A program made the translations under genes and the position numbers. From assembly GCA_946480705.1 (NCBI GenBank), contig CAMLLF010000081.1, positions 1 to 10,155 of the forward strand: a stretch of 10,155 nucleotides of DNA, read 5' to 3'. This document shows positions 1 through 7,134 of this stretch, one piece after another (within the stretch, counting starts at the first letter, position 1; every line of letters starts with the position of its first letter). The notes beneath the pieces are model-generated. The model had not been told where the DNA came from, did no database searches, and saw nothing but the letters and a program-made list of their open reading frames with translations. Source of the stretch: an uncultured Lysobacteraceae bacterium. GTDB taxonomy: Bacteria > Pseudomonadota > Gammaproteobacteria > Xanthomonadales > Rhodanobacteraceae.

Positions 1-989
1 GACGATGGCGCGACGACTTCGAGCACACCCTCGACTTCGAGCACGACCTCGACCGGCTTGTTCGCGATATGCGTGCGATTGACTTCGATGACCTGCTCGG
101 CGACACGCGCGACATCGGTGGTCTCGCCGTCGCTCGGGGCTTCGCGCTGGCGGCGCGACAGCAGCAGCAGAGCCTCGGTCAGTTCCGTCGACTGGCGCGA
201 TGCGCGCTCGATGCGCTTGAGGCGGTCGCGTGTCTTGTCGCTCTGGTTCGGCGCGCCGAGCAGCAGCTCGACCGTCGTTGCGATGACGGCCAGCGGCGTG
301 CGCAGCTCGTGACTGACGTCGGCGTTGAATTCGCGGTCGCGCTCGACGATTTCGGTCAGGCGCCGGCGGTAGTCGTCCAGCGCGGCGGCGAGTTCACCGA
401 CTTCGTCGTTCGCGTAATGCGATGCCAGATCGTCGGTCGGTGTGCCGTTCTTGAACGCGCGCAGGCGCTCGGCGAGATCGGCGACCGGGCGCATCACGCG
501 CCGCGCCGACCAGAATCCAAGCAGGAACGCGAGCAGCGAGAACACGAACACGGCCGCGATCAGCGCGGTCACGAGCTGACGCTCGCCGAGTTCTTCCTTC
601 GCCACGTCGTAGCGGTAGAACGCCCAGAGATCGGACTCCTTGCGCACGGCGAGCTTGTACGACCGCTCGACGCCATGCTCGTCCGGCTCGCGGATGTCGT
701 AGACGCCGGTGCCGTATTTCTGCCAGGCAAACGGCACGTTCGCGAATTTGCGCTCGCTGACGATCAGCGCGGTCACCGGCGAAAACGGAAACACCGCGCC
801 CTCTTCGGGATGCAGCCGCTTGAAGTCGAGGAATTTGTTGACGCCGTCCTGCAGCGAGGCGTTGATCAACTGATCTTCGAGCGTACCGCGCAGGCCGATG
901 ACGGCCACGGCGAACAGCGCCGTGAGCGCCATGCCGAACAGGCCGAACGAAATGACGATGCGGCTGCGTAATCGGCGGCGATAGCGCAT
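1..989 (-). CDS. Sensor histidine kinase, C-terminal part outside window
   Basis: Membrane-bound sensor kinase of a two-component system; its likely partner is the response regulator that ends 27 bases upstream on the same strand. Seen: a basic N-terminus, a membrane segment at about residues 10-33, a periplasmic sensor region of about 105 residues with no family I recognise, and a second membrane segment at about 139-160. A HAMP-like linker follows (about 160-215, with the RxxRPVADLAERL pattern). The H-box VSHELRTPL carries the phospho-accepting His227. The window ends after about 329 codons, at the VVAP segment that normally leads into the ATP-binding N-box, so the catalytic domain is outside. 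The start ATG at 989 gives a normal short cytoplasmic leader, but no good ribosome-binding site is visible; translational coupling to the regulator is plausible. The stimulus cannot be read from the sequence. Confidence 0.93.
   Translation of the reverse strand, partial: MRYRRRLRSRIVISFGLFGMALTALFAVAVIGLRGTLEDQLINASLQDGVNKFLDFKRLHPEEGAVFPFSPVTALIVSERKFANVPFAWQKYGTGVYDIREPDEHGVERSYKLAVRKESDLWAFYRYDVAKEELGERQLVTALIAAVFVFSLLAFLLGFWSARRVMRPVADLAERLRAFKNGTPTDDLASHYANDEVGELAAALDDYRRRLTEIVERDREFNADVSHELRTPLAVIATTVELLLGAPNQSDKTRDRLKRIERASRQSTELTEALLLLSRRQREAPSDGETTDVARVAEQVIEVNRTHIANKPVEVVLEVEGVLEVVAPS
14..49. repeat. 18-base tandem duplication inside the kinase gene
   Basis: CGACTTCGAGCAC occurs at 14-26 and 32-44, and the 18-base units match at 16 of 18 positions. 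In the protein this gives VLEVEG followed by VLEVVA, an in-frame six-residue repeat just before the kinase catalytic domain. Confidence 0.5.
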
Positions 990-1016
990 GCGGGGCGAAG
1001 GATGCTCGGCGAGCGC

Positions 1017-1703
1017 TCAGCTGCTCGCGGCGTCGGGGTCGGCCATGCGATAGCCGATGCCGTGGCGAGTCTGGATCAGCGGCTTGTCGAACGGTTTGTC
1101 GAGCGCGGCGCGCAGGCCATGGATGTGCACGCGCAGCGAATCGCTGTCGGGCAGCTCCTCGCCCCAGACGCGGTGTTCGAGATCCTGGCGCGTCACGACC
1201 GACGGGCTGGCCTCCATGAGGAACTGAAGCAGCTTCAGGCCGATCGGGTTCAGCGGGATCTGCTTGCCGGCGCGGGTCACGGTCAGCGTGTCGAGATTGA
1301 AGCTGAGGTCGGCGACCTGCAGCACGCGGCTTTGCGGTCCTTTGCCGCGGCGTGCGAGCACGAGCAGGCGCGCCTCGAGTTCCTGCAGCGCGAACGGCTT
1401 GGTCATGTAGTCGTCGGCGCCCGAATCGAAACCCGACAGCTTGTGATCGAGCGCGTCGCGCGCCGTCAGCATGAGCACCGGCGTCTGCTTGCGCGCTTCC
1501 TGGCGCAGCTTGCGACAGACCTCGAGTCCGTCCATGCCGGGCAAGGTCAGATCGAGCACGATCGCGTCGAATTCATTGACGACCGCGAGATGCAGACCCG
1601 TGACGCCGTCGCCCGCAAAATCGACGACGTGGCCTTTGTCTTCGAGAAAGTCGCCGATGTTCGCTGCGATGTCCCGATTGTCTTCGATGACGAGTACGCG
1701 CAT
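1017..1703 (-). CDS. OmpR/PhoB-family response regulator
   Basis: DNA-binding response regulator of 228 residues, full length for the family. The receiver domain (1-120) has the acidic pair Glu7-Asp8, the phospho-acceptor Asp51 in VLDLTLPGMDG, Thr80 and the invariant Lys102 in TKPF. The C-terminal winged helix (about 130-222) ends with the typical TRHGIGYR wing. The start is fixed: a TAA in the same frame lies 9 bases upstream of the ATG and there is no other start between them. The leader has GGAG, but 17 bases from the ATG, which is too far for a good Shine-Dalgarno. It sits directly before the histidine kinase gene, so the two probably form an operon. Possible autoregulation is suggested by TTAA motifs in 11-base register about 240 bases upstream. 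Confidence 0.96.
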   Translation of the reverse strand: MRVLVIEDNRDIAANIGDFLEDKGHVVDFAGDGVTGLHLAVVNEFDAIVLDLTLPGMDGLEVCRKLRQEARKQTPVLMLTARDALDHKLSGFDSGADDYMTKPFALQELEARLLVLARRGKGPQSRVLQVADLSFNLDTLTVTRAGKQIPLNPIGLKLLQFLMEASPSVVTRQDLEHRVWGEELPDSDSLRVHIHGLRAALDKPFDKPLIQTRHGIGYRMADPDAASS

Positions 1704-1798
1704 GGGGCTAGCTTAACGAACTCCATTTCGGAAAGGGATGCGCCGGAAACGGCCGGAGATGTCGGGGTGACGGGAGAACGGCTCGAACGGCCAAAAGA

Positions 1799-1845
1799 TT
1801 GGCCCAAGGAGGTGCCATTGGGGGAACGCACCTCGCTTGGGCCAA
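1799..1845 (-). terminator. Long hairpin followed by TCTTTT, terminator or attenuator
   Basis: The arms TTGGCCCAAGGAGGTGC (1799-1815) and GCACCTCGCTTGGGCCAA (1828-1845) pair over 17 bp with one bulged base and a 12-base loop. Read on the minus strand, the stem is followed directly by TCTTTT, the layout of an intrinsic terminator. Nothing T-rich follows on the plus strand. It lies about 210 bases downstream of the M56 peptidase stop and 95 bases upstream of the response regulator ATG. It may therefore end the peptidase operon, or act as an attenuator if the regulator is transcribed from a promoter further upstream. Confidence 0.55.
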
Positions 1846-1937
1846 ATAGCTACTGCCCCGATTACCGTAGTCTGCTAGTCACGACCTGACCAGGAGTGTT
1901 CGCAGGAGTACAGTGGGGACAATGGTAGGCAGCAGCG

Positions 1938-1976
1938 GCTTAAATCGGCGTTAAGCAGCCTTGAGAGTCCGGTTAA
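1938..1976 (-). promoter_or_regulatory. Phased TTAA motif array, candidate OmpR-class operator
   Basis: TTAA occurs at 1940, 1951 and 1973, giving spacings of 11 and 22 bases, with a degenerate TTGA at 1961 near the missing position. On the minus strand two of them read as a direct repeat, TTAACGCCG then TTAAGCCG, with an 11-base period. OmpR/PhoB-family dimers bind direct repeats of about this period. The same bases can be read as an inverted repeat, GCTTAA-N7-TTAAGC, so a palindrome-binding protein is an alternative. The regulator is inferred, not shown. Confidence 0.4.
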
Positions 1977-2055
1977 ATATCAATGCGCTGGCGTAGTGTT
2001 CGCGCAAAGACCGCAGGAATCTCACCGGCGGTCGACCGAATGCCGGGCTGCGGCT

Positions 2056-3801
2056 TCAGTTCGGGGCGATCTCGGTGACCGGCGCGGCACCGTCGCCCGG
2101 GCGGCGGCAGATCCGGGATCCGGTGATCGTGCGGCAGTCGCCGGACTCCAGCGTGATTTCCTCGGCCGTTCCGACCGACTGCGGCGCGCCGCCTTCGAGC
2201 GCAAAGACAAACTGGCGCGAGTACCGGCGCGAGCCTGCCTCGAAGCTGCCCGGTACGAATCGCCATTTGCGCAGCGCGGCCATGGCAGCGGCGTCGAAGG
2301 TCGACGGCGGAGTCGATTGCTCGACGCGCACGTCGCGAACGCGGCCGTCCTCGTCGACGTAGTACGAAAGCCGCACGCTGCCCTCGATGCCGCGCATCAG
2401 CGCGCGTTCCGGGTAGAGCGGCTGCACGGCATGTGCCGCCATCGGCTCGCGCACCGCAACGATGGGCTCGAGCTTGGGCAGGGCGTCGACCGACGCGGCC
2501 GGCGCGTCAGCGACCGGCGCGGCAGCAACCGGCGGTGCGACGACGGCGGGTGTCTGCTCGACGCGCTGAGCCGGGGCGGCCGGCATCGATTCGACGGCGG
2601 TCGCGGACGGAACCGCCGTCGCGGCGGGCGGAGCCTCGGTCGCGAGCGGCTCGGTCAACAGCGGCAGGCGCGGCAGACGCAGTGCGCGGCGGTCGGCGAC
2701 CATGTCGCCGACGACCGGCGGCGCGACGTCGATCGCGGCCGTATCGCGCAGCAGTACTTCGCGCAGCGACTGCGGCGCAAGCATCGCCAGCATCGTCGCG
2801 TTCTGCCACGACGCGCGCTGCGCATAACCCAGGACGATGACCGCGATGCCGACGACGAGCAGCGGCAGCAGCCGCACCGGCGCGCGCAGATCGAGACGGT
2901 TCGTCGGCACTTTCGCAATGTGCTGCACGCGTTCGAGCAGCACGCCGCCGGTGGCCTGCAGCGCGAGCGCACCGGGACCGTCGAGCCGCAGCTGTTCGAG
3001 GTCGGCCAGCGTTGCAACGTAGTCGCGCGGATTCGCACGGCTCAGGCGCAGGACGAGTTCATCGCAGCAGATCTCGCGCTGGTCGCGCAGGTCGCGCGAG
3101 ATCCAGTGCACGACGGGGTGATAGAAAAGGACGGTCTCGGCGACGACCTGGACAAGATTGACCAAGTGGTCCCAGCGCCGCAGATGGCCGAGTTCGTGCG
3201 CCAGGATCAGTTCGATCTGAGCGGCCGGAAAGCGCAGTGCGACGGCTGCCGGCAACAGGATGACGGGACGGATCCAGCCGACCAGCGTCGGCGTTTCGAT
3301 CTTCGTCGAATAGAGCAGGCCCACCTTGCCGAGACCGAACTGAAGGCACAGCTGCTGCAGGCGCGAACTCCACTGCGGCAGCGGCAACCCCTGACGGATC
3401 AGGCGGTTCAGGCCGTGCCAATGCAGCACGGCACGCAAGCTGAGCACCGCGACGCCGCAACCCCAGAGCGCGACGAGCCACGGCAGATAGTCGGTCCACT
3501 GCTGCCACGGATCGGCTTCCGCTGCCGCATAAGTGACGGCCGACGTCGACGGAACCGCAGCGACAGCCGCTTCGAAGGCGCCGGGACCGCCGGTCAGCAG
3601 CGCAACGGCCGTGACGACCGGCGCGGCGATCAACGCCGCGAAGCTGGCGAGACCCAGCGTGTAGCGCGGCGTACCCGGCGCGAGCTGCCGGCGCAGAACG
3701 CCGTACAGCGCACCGATGAGCGCGCCCTGCCAGAGAAAATGCAGCAGCACGAGCCCGAGCACGTGCACCGACGACGCCAGTCCCCCGACCGCGGCGTCCA
3801 T
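2056..3801 (-). CDS. BlaR1-like M56 membrane metallopeptidase with C-terminal TonB-type domain
   Basis: 581-residue inner-membrane zinc peptidase of the M56 (BlaR1/MecR1) family, expected to inactivate the BlaI-type repressor encoded just upstream. Predicted membrane segments lie at about 13-35, 47-69, 103-125 and 307-325. The zinc motif HELGH is at 202-206, and the downstream glutamate segment EICCDE is at 243-248. After the last membrane segment comes an Ala/Pro/Val-rich linker (about 345-457), then a TonB C-terminal-like domain (about 458-535) with YPERALMRGIEGSV, YYVDEDGRV and ALRKWRFVP. The tail has CRTITGSRIC (556-565). There is no penicillin-binding sensor domain of the staphylococcal BlaR1 kind, so a beta-lactam signal should not be assumed. 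The start ATG overlaps the repressor stop by one base (TAATG), which supports translational coupling. Confidence 0.93.
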   Translation of the reverse strand: MDAAVGGLASSVHVLGLVLLHFLWQGALIGALYGVLRRQLAPGTPRYTLGLASFAALIAAPVVTAVALLTGGPGAFEAAVAAVPSTSAVTYAAAEADPWQQWTDYLPWLVALWGCGVAVLSLRAVLHWHGLNRLIRQGLPLPQWSSRLQQLCLQFGLGKVGLLYSTKIETPTLVGWIRPVILLPAAVALRFPAAQIELILAHELGHLRRWDHLVNLVQVVAETVLFYHPVVHWISRDLRDQREICCDELVLRLSRANPRDYVATLADLEQLRLDGPGALALQATGGVLLERVQHIAKVPTNRLDLRAPVRLLPLLVVGIAVIVLGYAQRASWQNATMLAMLAPQSLREVLLRDTAAIDVAPPVVGDMVADRRALRLPRLPLLTEPLATEAPPAATAVPSATAVESMPAAPAQRVEQTPAVVAPPVAAAPVADAPAASVDALPKLEPIVAVREPMAAHAVQPLYPERALMRGIEGSVRLSYYVDEDGRVRDVRVEQSTPPSTFDAAAMAALRKWRFVPGSFEAGSRRYSRQFVFALEGGAPQSVGTAEEITLESGDCRTITGSRICRRPGDGAAPVTEIAPN

Positions 3802-4199
3802 TACTTGGACTCCCGATCCAGTCGATTCAGAAGCTGGCGGATTTCCTTGAGCTCTTCGCGCGAGGCGCTCTGGCTGCCGAGCGCGTGCAGCACGAGCTGC
3901 GAGGCCGAGCCGTCGAAAACGCGTTCGACGATATCGGAGAGAAAGCGTTTCTGCGTGCGTTCCTTGCTGACGACGGCGCGGAACACGTGGGCGCGCTGGG
4001 AATCGTCGCGCTCGACCAGCCCTTTGGAATGCATGACCTGCATGAGCTTCAGCGCGGTCGTATAGCCGCCGCCGTCATGCGCATAGAGCGCTTCATGCAC
4101 GTCTCGAACGGTGCCGCTGCCGCGGTCCCAGAGAACGCCGAGAATGGCCAGTTCGGCCTCGGTCGGCTTCGGAAGATCGGATGCGCGGCGAGTAGTCAC
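3801..4199 (-). CDS. BlaI/MecI/CopY-family transcriptional repressor
   Basis: 132-residue winged-helix repressor, normal length for the family. The N-terminal half has the family pattern PTEAELAILGVLW (12-24), VRDVHEAL (31-38) and the TTALKLMQVMHSKGLVERD stretch (47-65). The C-terminal half is helical and would dimerise. In known systems the M56 partner cleaves this repressor to release its operators. The start is GTG at 4199, chosen because GAGGGG lies 7 bases upstream and the family N-terminus follows at once. It forms a two-gene operon with the M56 peptidase. A weak promoter is possible at 4228-4256 (TTGCCG, 17 bases, CATGCT, minus strand), just after the upstream gene's terminator. I found no clear BlaI-type TACA/TGTA dyad there. 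No beta-lactamase gene is in the window. Confidence 0.94.
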   Translation of the reverse strand: MTTRRASDLPKPTEAELAILGVLWDRGSGTVRDVHEALYAHDGGGYTTALKLMQVMHSKGLVERDDSQRAHVFRAVVSKERTQKRFLSDIVERVFDGSASQLVLHALGSQSASREELKEIRQLLNRLDRESK

Positions 4200-4260
4200 G
4201 GCGGCCCCTCAACGAATGACTTCGTACAGCATGCCCCAGCGTCGGGCTTCCGGCAAGCGC

Positions 4261-4293
4261 AAAAAAGGGCGGTGCCGAACCGCGGCACCGCCT
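4261..4293 (-). terminator. Intrinsic terminator of the small secreted-protein gene
   Basis: A perfect 10-bp GC-rich stem, GGCGGTGCCG (4268-4277) with CGGCACCGCC (4283-4292), has a 5-base loop. On the minus strand it is followed by C and six T. It begins 8 bases after the stop of the gene ending at 4301, so it isolates that gene from the blaI-type operon downstream. Confidence 0.9.
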
Positions 4294-4300
4294 TCTCCCG

Positions 4301-4774
4301 TCAATTGGAACGGATGCCGTCGTCGCCGGTCTGGCGCAGGAAATCGCGCGAGTCGCGGCGCTGGCGTTCGCGCTCAGCAAACGTCGAGCACTGCTTCTGC
4401 TTGCGGTTGGAACCGGTCGGCGCGACCTGCTGGCAGATCAGGCGACGGCCGTCCTTCTTCGTCAGGATGGCGTTGACGTCTTCCTGGGCTTCGAGCAGTT
4501 TGCCTTTGTTGTCCCGATCCAGCTCGTCGACCGATGCGGCCGACGCGAGCAGCGACGAGATCTCGTCAAGCCGCATGTTGACGCGCGAACGCTCTTCGGT
4601 GTCGACGAACTCCCAGCGTCCGCCGGCCTTCATCTGCTGGCGGATCGCGGCCGCCTGGTCGTCAAATTTTTCCTTGGTCACGGCCTGCAGGGCCGGATCC
4701 AGTTTCTCCGCGGCCATCGCGCCCATCGAAAGGGCCAATCCGACAGCGAACACAACCGCTTTAGCAATACGCAT
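4301..4774 (-). CDS. Small secreted protein with Cys-TGS-Cys tail, unknown function
   Basis: 157 residues. A Sec signal peptide is clear: basic MRIAK, a hydrophobic core to about residue 18, and an AMA-AE cleavage site near 21/22. The mature part is charged and mostly helical in character (about 30-108). A basic tail follows, with Cys114, TGS at 120-122 and Cys129, then ERERQRRDSRDFL. I associate similar tails with uncharacterised proteins of Xanthomonadales and some other Proteobacteria; this is from memory, not a search. The two cysteines could form a disulfide in the periplasm. GGAG lies 9 bases before the ATG. The gene has its own promoter (4854-4882) and terminator (4261-4293), so it is probably monocistronic. 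Confidence 0.82.
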   Translation of the reverse strand: MRIAKAVVFAVGLALSMGAMAAEKLDPALQAVTKEKFDDQAAAIRQQMKAGGRWEFVDTEERSRVNMRLDEISSLLASAASVDELDRDNKGKLLEAQEDVNAILTKKDGRRLICQQVAPTGSNRKQKQCSTFAERERQRRDSRDFLRQTGDDGIRSN

Positions 4775-4853
4775 TCTCGATCACTCCGTCTCGACAGTAC
4801 CCGTGCCCCCTGCGCACCGTCTTTCGGAAACTGCGCAAGACAGCGGCCGGGCG

Positions 4854-4882
4854 ATGCTAGGTACGCGGCCGCGCGTTGTCAA
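4854..4882 (-). promoter_or_regulatory. Sigma70-like promoter of the small secreted-protein gene
   Basis: On the minus strand TTGACA (perfect -35, 4877-4882) and TAGCAT (4/6 match to the -10, 4854-4859) are separated by exactly 17 bases. The expected transcript starts near 4847, giving a leader of about 73 bases to the ATG at 4774. This is the best consensus promoter in the window. Confidence 0.65.
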
Positions 4883-4969
4883 CGGCAACCTTCGTACGAC
4901 AACATTCATTGACGACCGAATTGCCGACGACGAGACGAATGGCACATGCGGCACGGCGGCCGCACACCT

Positions 4970-5866
4970 TCAAACGCCGCGCTTCTTGCGTCGCAACGCG
5001 CTCGCGCAGACGAAGTCGATGATTGCGCCGGCGACGTCGACCGAGGTCGCTGCCTCGATGCCTTCGAGACCCGGCGACGAATTCACTTCGAGTACGAGCG
5101 GACCGCGCTTCGCGCGCAGCAGATCGACGCCCGCGACGTGGAGCTGCATCGTGCGCGCAGCCAGAATCGCGACGTCCTGTTCGCGCGCCGACAGTTCGAC
5201 CTGGCTCGCACTGCCGCCGCGATGCAGGTTCGAACGGAACTCGCCGGCGCGCGCCTGGCGGCGCATCGCGGCAACGACCTTGCCGCCGACGACGAAGCAG
5301 CGGATGTCGGCGCCCTTGGCTTCCTTGATGAATTCCTGCACGAGAAAGTTCGCATAGAGGCCGCGGAACGCCTCGATTACGCTCTGCGAGGACGAACGTT
5401 TCTCCGCGAGCAGCACGCCCTGCCCTTGCGAACCTTCGTTGAGTTTGATGATGTGCGGCGGGTCGCCGAGCAGCGCGAGCAGATCGGCCGTGTCGTCGGG
5501 ATTGTCGCCGAACACCGTGTCGGGCATGCCGACTTCCTGACGTGCGAGGAGCTGCAGGCAGCGCAGCTTGTCGCGTGCACGCAGCACGGCGTCGGAGCTG
5601 TTCGGCGTATAGACGCCCATCATTTCGAACTGGCGCAGCACCGCAGTGCCGTAGAACGTGATCGACGCGCCGATGCGCGGAATGACCGCCGCGTAGTCGG
5701 CCAGGCGCTTGCCTTTGTAGTGCACGCTGAACTCGCCGGGCGCGATGCGCATGTAGCAGCGCAGCGGATCGAGAACGCGCACGCGATGACCGCGCTCGCG
5801 GCCGGCCTCGACCAGCCGCCGCGTCGAGTACAGTTTTGAGTTGCGCGACAGGATCGCAATGTTCAT
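4970..5866 (-). CDS. rimK: RimK-type protein glutamate ligase (ATP-grasp)
   Basis: 298 residues, close to E. coli RimK (about 300), which adds glutamate residues to the C-terminus of ribosomal protein S6 using ATP. The N-terminus [18 protein letters not shown] matches the family; this fixes the start at 5866 rather than 12 codons upstream, and GGAA lies about 8 bases before it. Seen in order: LDPLRCYM (32-39), [14 protein letters not shown] (60-73), RARDKL (96-101), and the ATP-binding lysine segment [11 protein letters not shown] (141-151). Then come LVQEFIKEA (175-183), DIRC (187-190), FRSNLHRGG (210-218) and the metal-binding [15 protein letters not shown] (257-271). No key residue appears to be missing. 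No terminator is visible after it; an inverted repeat TGCGGC/GCCGCA lies in the 195-base gap to the next gene. Confidence 0.96.
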   Translation of the reverse strand: MNIAILSRNSKLYSTRRLVEAGRERGHRVRVLDPLRCYMRIAPGEFSVHYKGKRLADYAAVIPRIGASITFYGTAVLRQFEMMGVYTPNSSDAVLRARDKLRCLQLLARQEVGMPDTVFGDNPDDTADLLALLGDPPHIIKLNEGSQGQGVLLAEKRSSSQSVIEAFRGLYANFLVQEFIKEAKGADIRCFVVGGKVVAAMRRQARAGEFRSNLHRGGSASQVELSAREQDVAILAARTMQLHVAGVDLLRAKRGPLVLEVNSSPGLEGIEAATSVDVAGAIIDFVCASALRRKKRGV

Positions 5867-6337
5867 GCGGAATTTCCGGGCGCCGACGCGCTGCTGGCGC
5901 ATCGGAGTCGTGTTGTCGGATGTGGAAGCCGCGCCGCACGCCGCGCGACGCGATCACGATGCCGCACGATGAACGCGCGCGCCCGATTCTGCGACAGCGG
6001 TATTGCAGTCGTGCGGGAGCCGGCGGCAATGATGCCGGCGACGATAGCAAGACCGCCGCGAACGGGCTATGCCGGGCGTGCGGATCGCTTGCCCTTCGAC
6101 CAGCGGCACGGCCGCGCAACGACGGTTGCAGGGCGCCAATCCTCGCGTTCGCTTAACGCGCGTCGATGCTAGGCTGCCGCCGGAGCGGCACCATGCCCGG
6201 CGGCCGGCATCGGCCTCGGGCAACGCCGTATCGCCCCACCTCCATCCTCGTCGCTGCGCATCGAGCGCCGCCGGCTTCCGGCAGCGCGCCGGCCGGCTGC
6301 GTGCATCGCTCCCTCAATCGCTTGGCCGAGACTCGCC
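5867..6337. other. 471-base gene-free divergent region
   Basis: This lies between the divergently read rimK (minus) and the TerC-family gene (plus). Short open frames exist on both strands, but they are arginine-rich and typical of GC-rich noncoding DNA, with no recognisable domain. It must hold promoters for both genes; none matches consensus well. The best plus-strand candidate is an extended -10, TGCTAGGCT at 6167-6175, with a poor -35. A GCCGGC-N9-GCCGGC repeat lies around 6021-6041. I saw no match to the manganese yybP-ykoY riboswitch that precedes some terC-family genes. Confidence 0.6.
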
Positions 6338-7099
6338 ATGGAATCGTTGACCAACCCGGAAATCTGGATTGCGCTGGCCACGCTGACGGCGCTCGAACTC
6401 GTGCTCGGCATCGACAACATCATTTTCATCTCGATTCTTGCCGGCAAGCTGCCGCCGGAGCAGCGCGACAAGGCGCGCAAGCTCGGCATCGCGCTGGCGG
6501 CCATCACGCGCCTGGGACTGCTGTTCGCGATCGCCTGGATCGTCGGCCTGACCGCGCCGATTTTCTCGGTGTTCAGCCACGAAATCTCCTGGCGCGATCT
6601 GATCCTGATCGGCGGCGGCCTGTTCCTGATCGGCAAGGCCACGCACGAGATCCACCAGAAACTCGAAGGCGATTCCGAGCACGTCGAAGCCGGCAAGACC
6701 ATGGCGAGCTTCGGCAGCGTCATCGTGCAGATCATGCTGCTCGACGTCGTGTTCTCGCTCGACTCCATCATCACCGCCGTCGGCATGGTCGAGGAACGCT
6801 GGGTGATGTTCGCGGCCATCCTGATCTCGATCGCGTTCATGCTGCTGTTCGCCCGCGCGATCGGCGACTTCGTCGAACGCCACCCGACCGTGAAGGTACT
6901 GGCGCTGAGCTTCCTGATCATGATCGGCCTCGTGCTCATGGCCGACGGCTTCGGCCAGAAGATTCCGAAGGGCTACATCTACGCGGCGATGGCGTTCTCG
7001 GTATTCGTCGAGATGATTAACCTGTGGATCCGCAACCGCGCGAAGAAGAAAGTCGCGCCGGTCAAGCTCCACGAGCGCTACGAAGCCGGGCCGGAGTGA
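6338..7099 (+). CDS. TerC-family integral membrane protein, YgdQ type
   Basis: 253 residues, like E. coli YgdQ (about 237). TerC-family proteins are multi-spanning inner-membrane proteins; some members are linked to manganese export or tellurite resistance, and the substrate here is unknown. Seen: ALELVLGIDNIIFISILAGKLP (about 18-39) with the family acidic residue Asp26, and RDLILIGGGLFLIGKATHEIH (86-106). The second acidic membrane motif is VQIMLLDVVFSLDSIITAVG (130-149) with Asp136 and Asp142. Then come GDFVERHPTVKVLALSFL (176-193) and KGYIYAAMAFSVFVEMINL (211-229). About seven membrane segments are predicted. It lacks the C-terminal CBS/CorC domains of longer relatives such as YoaE. GAGA lies about 8 bases before the ATG. 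It is convergent with the TIR gene, 22 bases apart. Confidence 0.93.
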   Translation: MESLTNPEIWIALATLTALELVLGIDNIIFISILAGKLPPEQRDKARKLGIALAAITRLGLLFAIAWIVGLTAPIFSVFSHEISWRDLILIGGGLFLIGKATHEIHQKLEGDSEHVEAGKTMASFGSVIVQIMLLDVVFSLDSIITAVGMVEERWVMFAAILISIAFMLLFARAIGDFVERHPTVKVLALSFLIMIGLVLMADGFGQKIPKGYIYAAMAFSVFVEMINLWIRNRAKKKVAPVKLHERYEAGPE

Positions 7100-7110
7100 T
7101 CGCCGCGCGC

Positions 7111-7134
7111 GGGCTGCCACGTCAGCGGCAGCCC
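7111..7134. terminator. Hairpin between convergent genes, possible bidirectional terminator
   Basis: GGGCTGCC (7111-7118) and GGCAGCCC (7127-7134) form a perfect 8-bp stem with an 8-base loop. The loop contains the stop codon of the TIR gene (7122-7124). It also sits 12 bases after the stop of the TerC-family gene. Neither side has a T-run, so termination is inferred from position only. Confidence 0.4.

Larger units (their letters stand above)
1704..2055. other. 352-base intergenic region with regulatory-looking structure
   Basis: This stretch lies between the stop of the M56 peptidase gene and the start of the response regulator gene. I see no convincing gene in it on either strand. It holds the TTAA array (1940-1976) and the long hairpin (1799-1845), each listed separately. 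A CAGGAGT heptamer also occurs twice (1891-1897 and 1903-1909). No consensus sigma70 promoter for the regulator is evident between the hairpin and the ATG. Confidence 0.7.

Noticed and set aside
1996..4065. A 689-codon open frame on the plus strand
   Set aside because: It is antisense to the M56 peptidase and BlaI-type genes, is very rich in Arg/Gln/His and has no domain; long shadow frames are usual opposite GC-rich genes.
3885..5357. A 490-codon open frame on the plus strand
   Set aside because: It runs antisense through three well-supported genes, a promoter and a terminator, and its translation is low-complexity Ser/Arg-rich.
5867..5902. A 12-codon N-terminal extension of rimK
   Set aside because: The family N-terminus MNIAILSR begins at 5866 and has a suitable ribosome-binding site.
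4857..6119. A 420-codon open frame on the minus strand overlapping rimK
   Set aside because: It is another frame of the rimK strand, Arg/Ala-rich and without any motif, while rimK itself matches its family end to end.
5867..6337. A yybP-ykoY manganese riboswitch before the TerC-family gene
   Set aside because: I looked for its conserved loop sequences in the leader and saw none.
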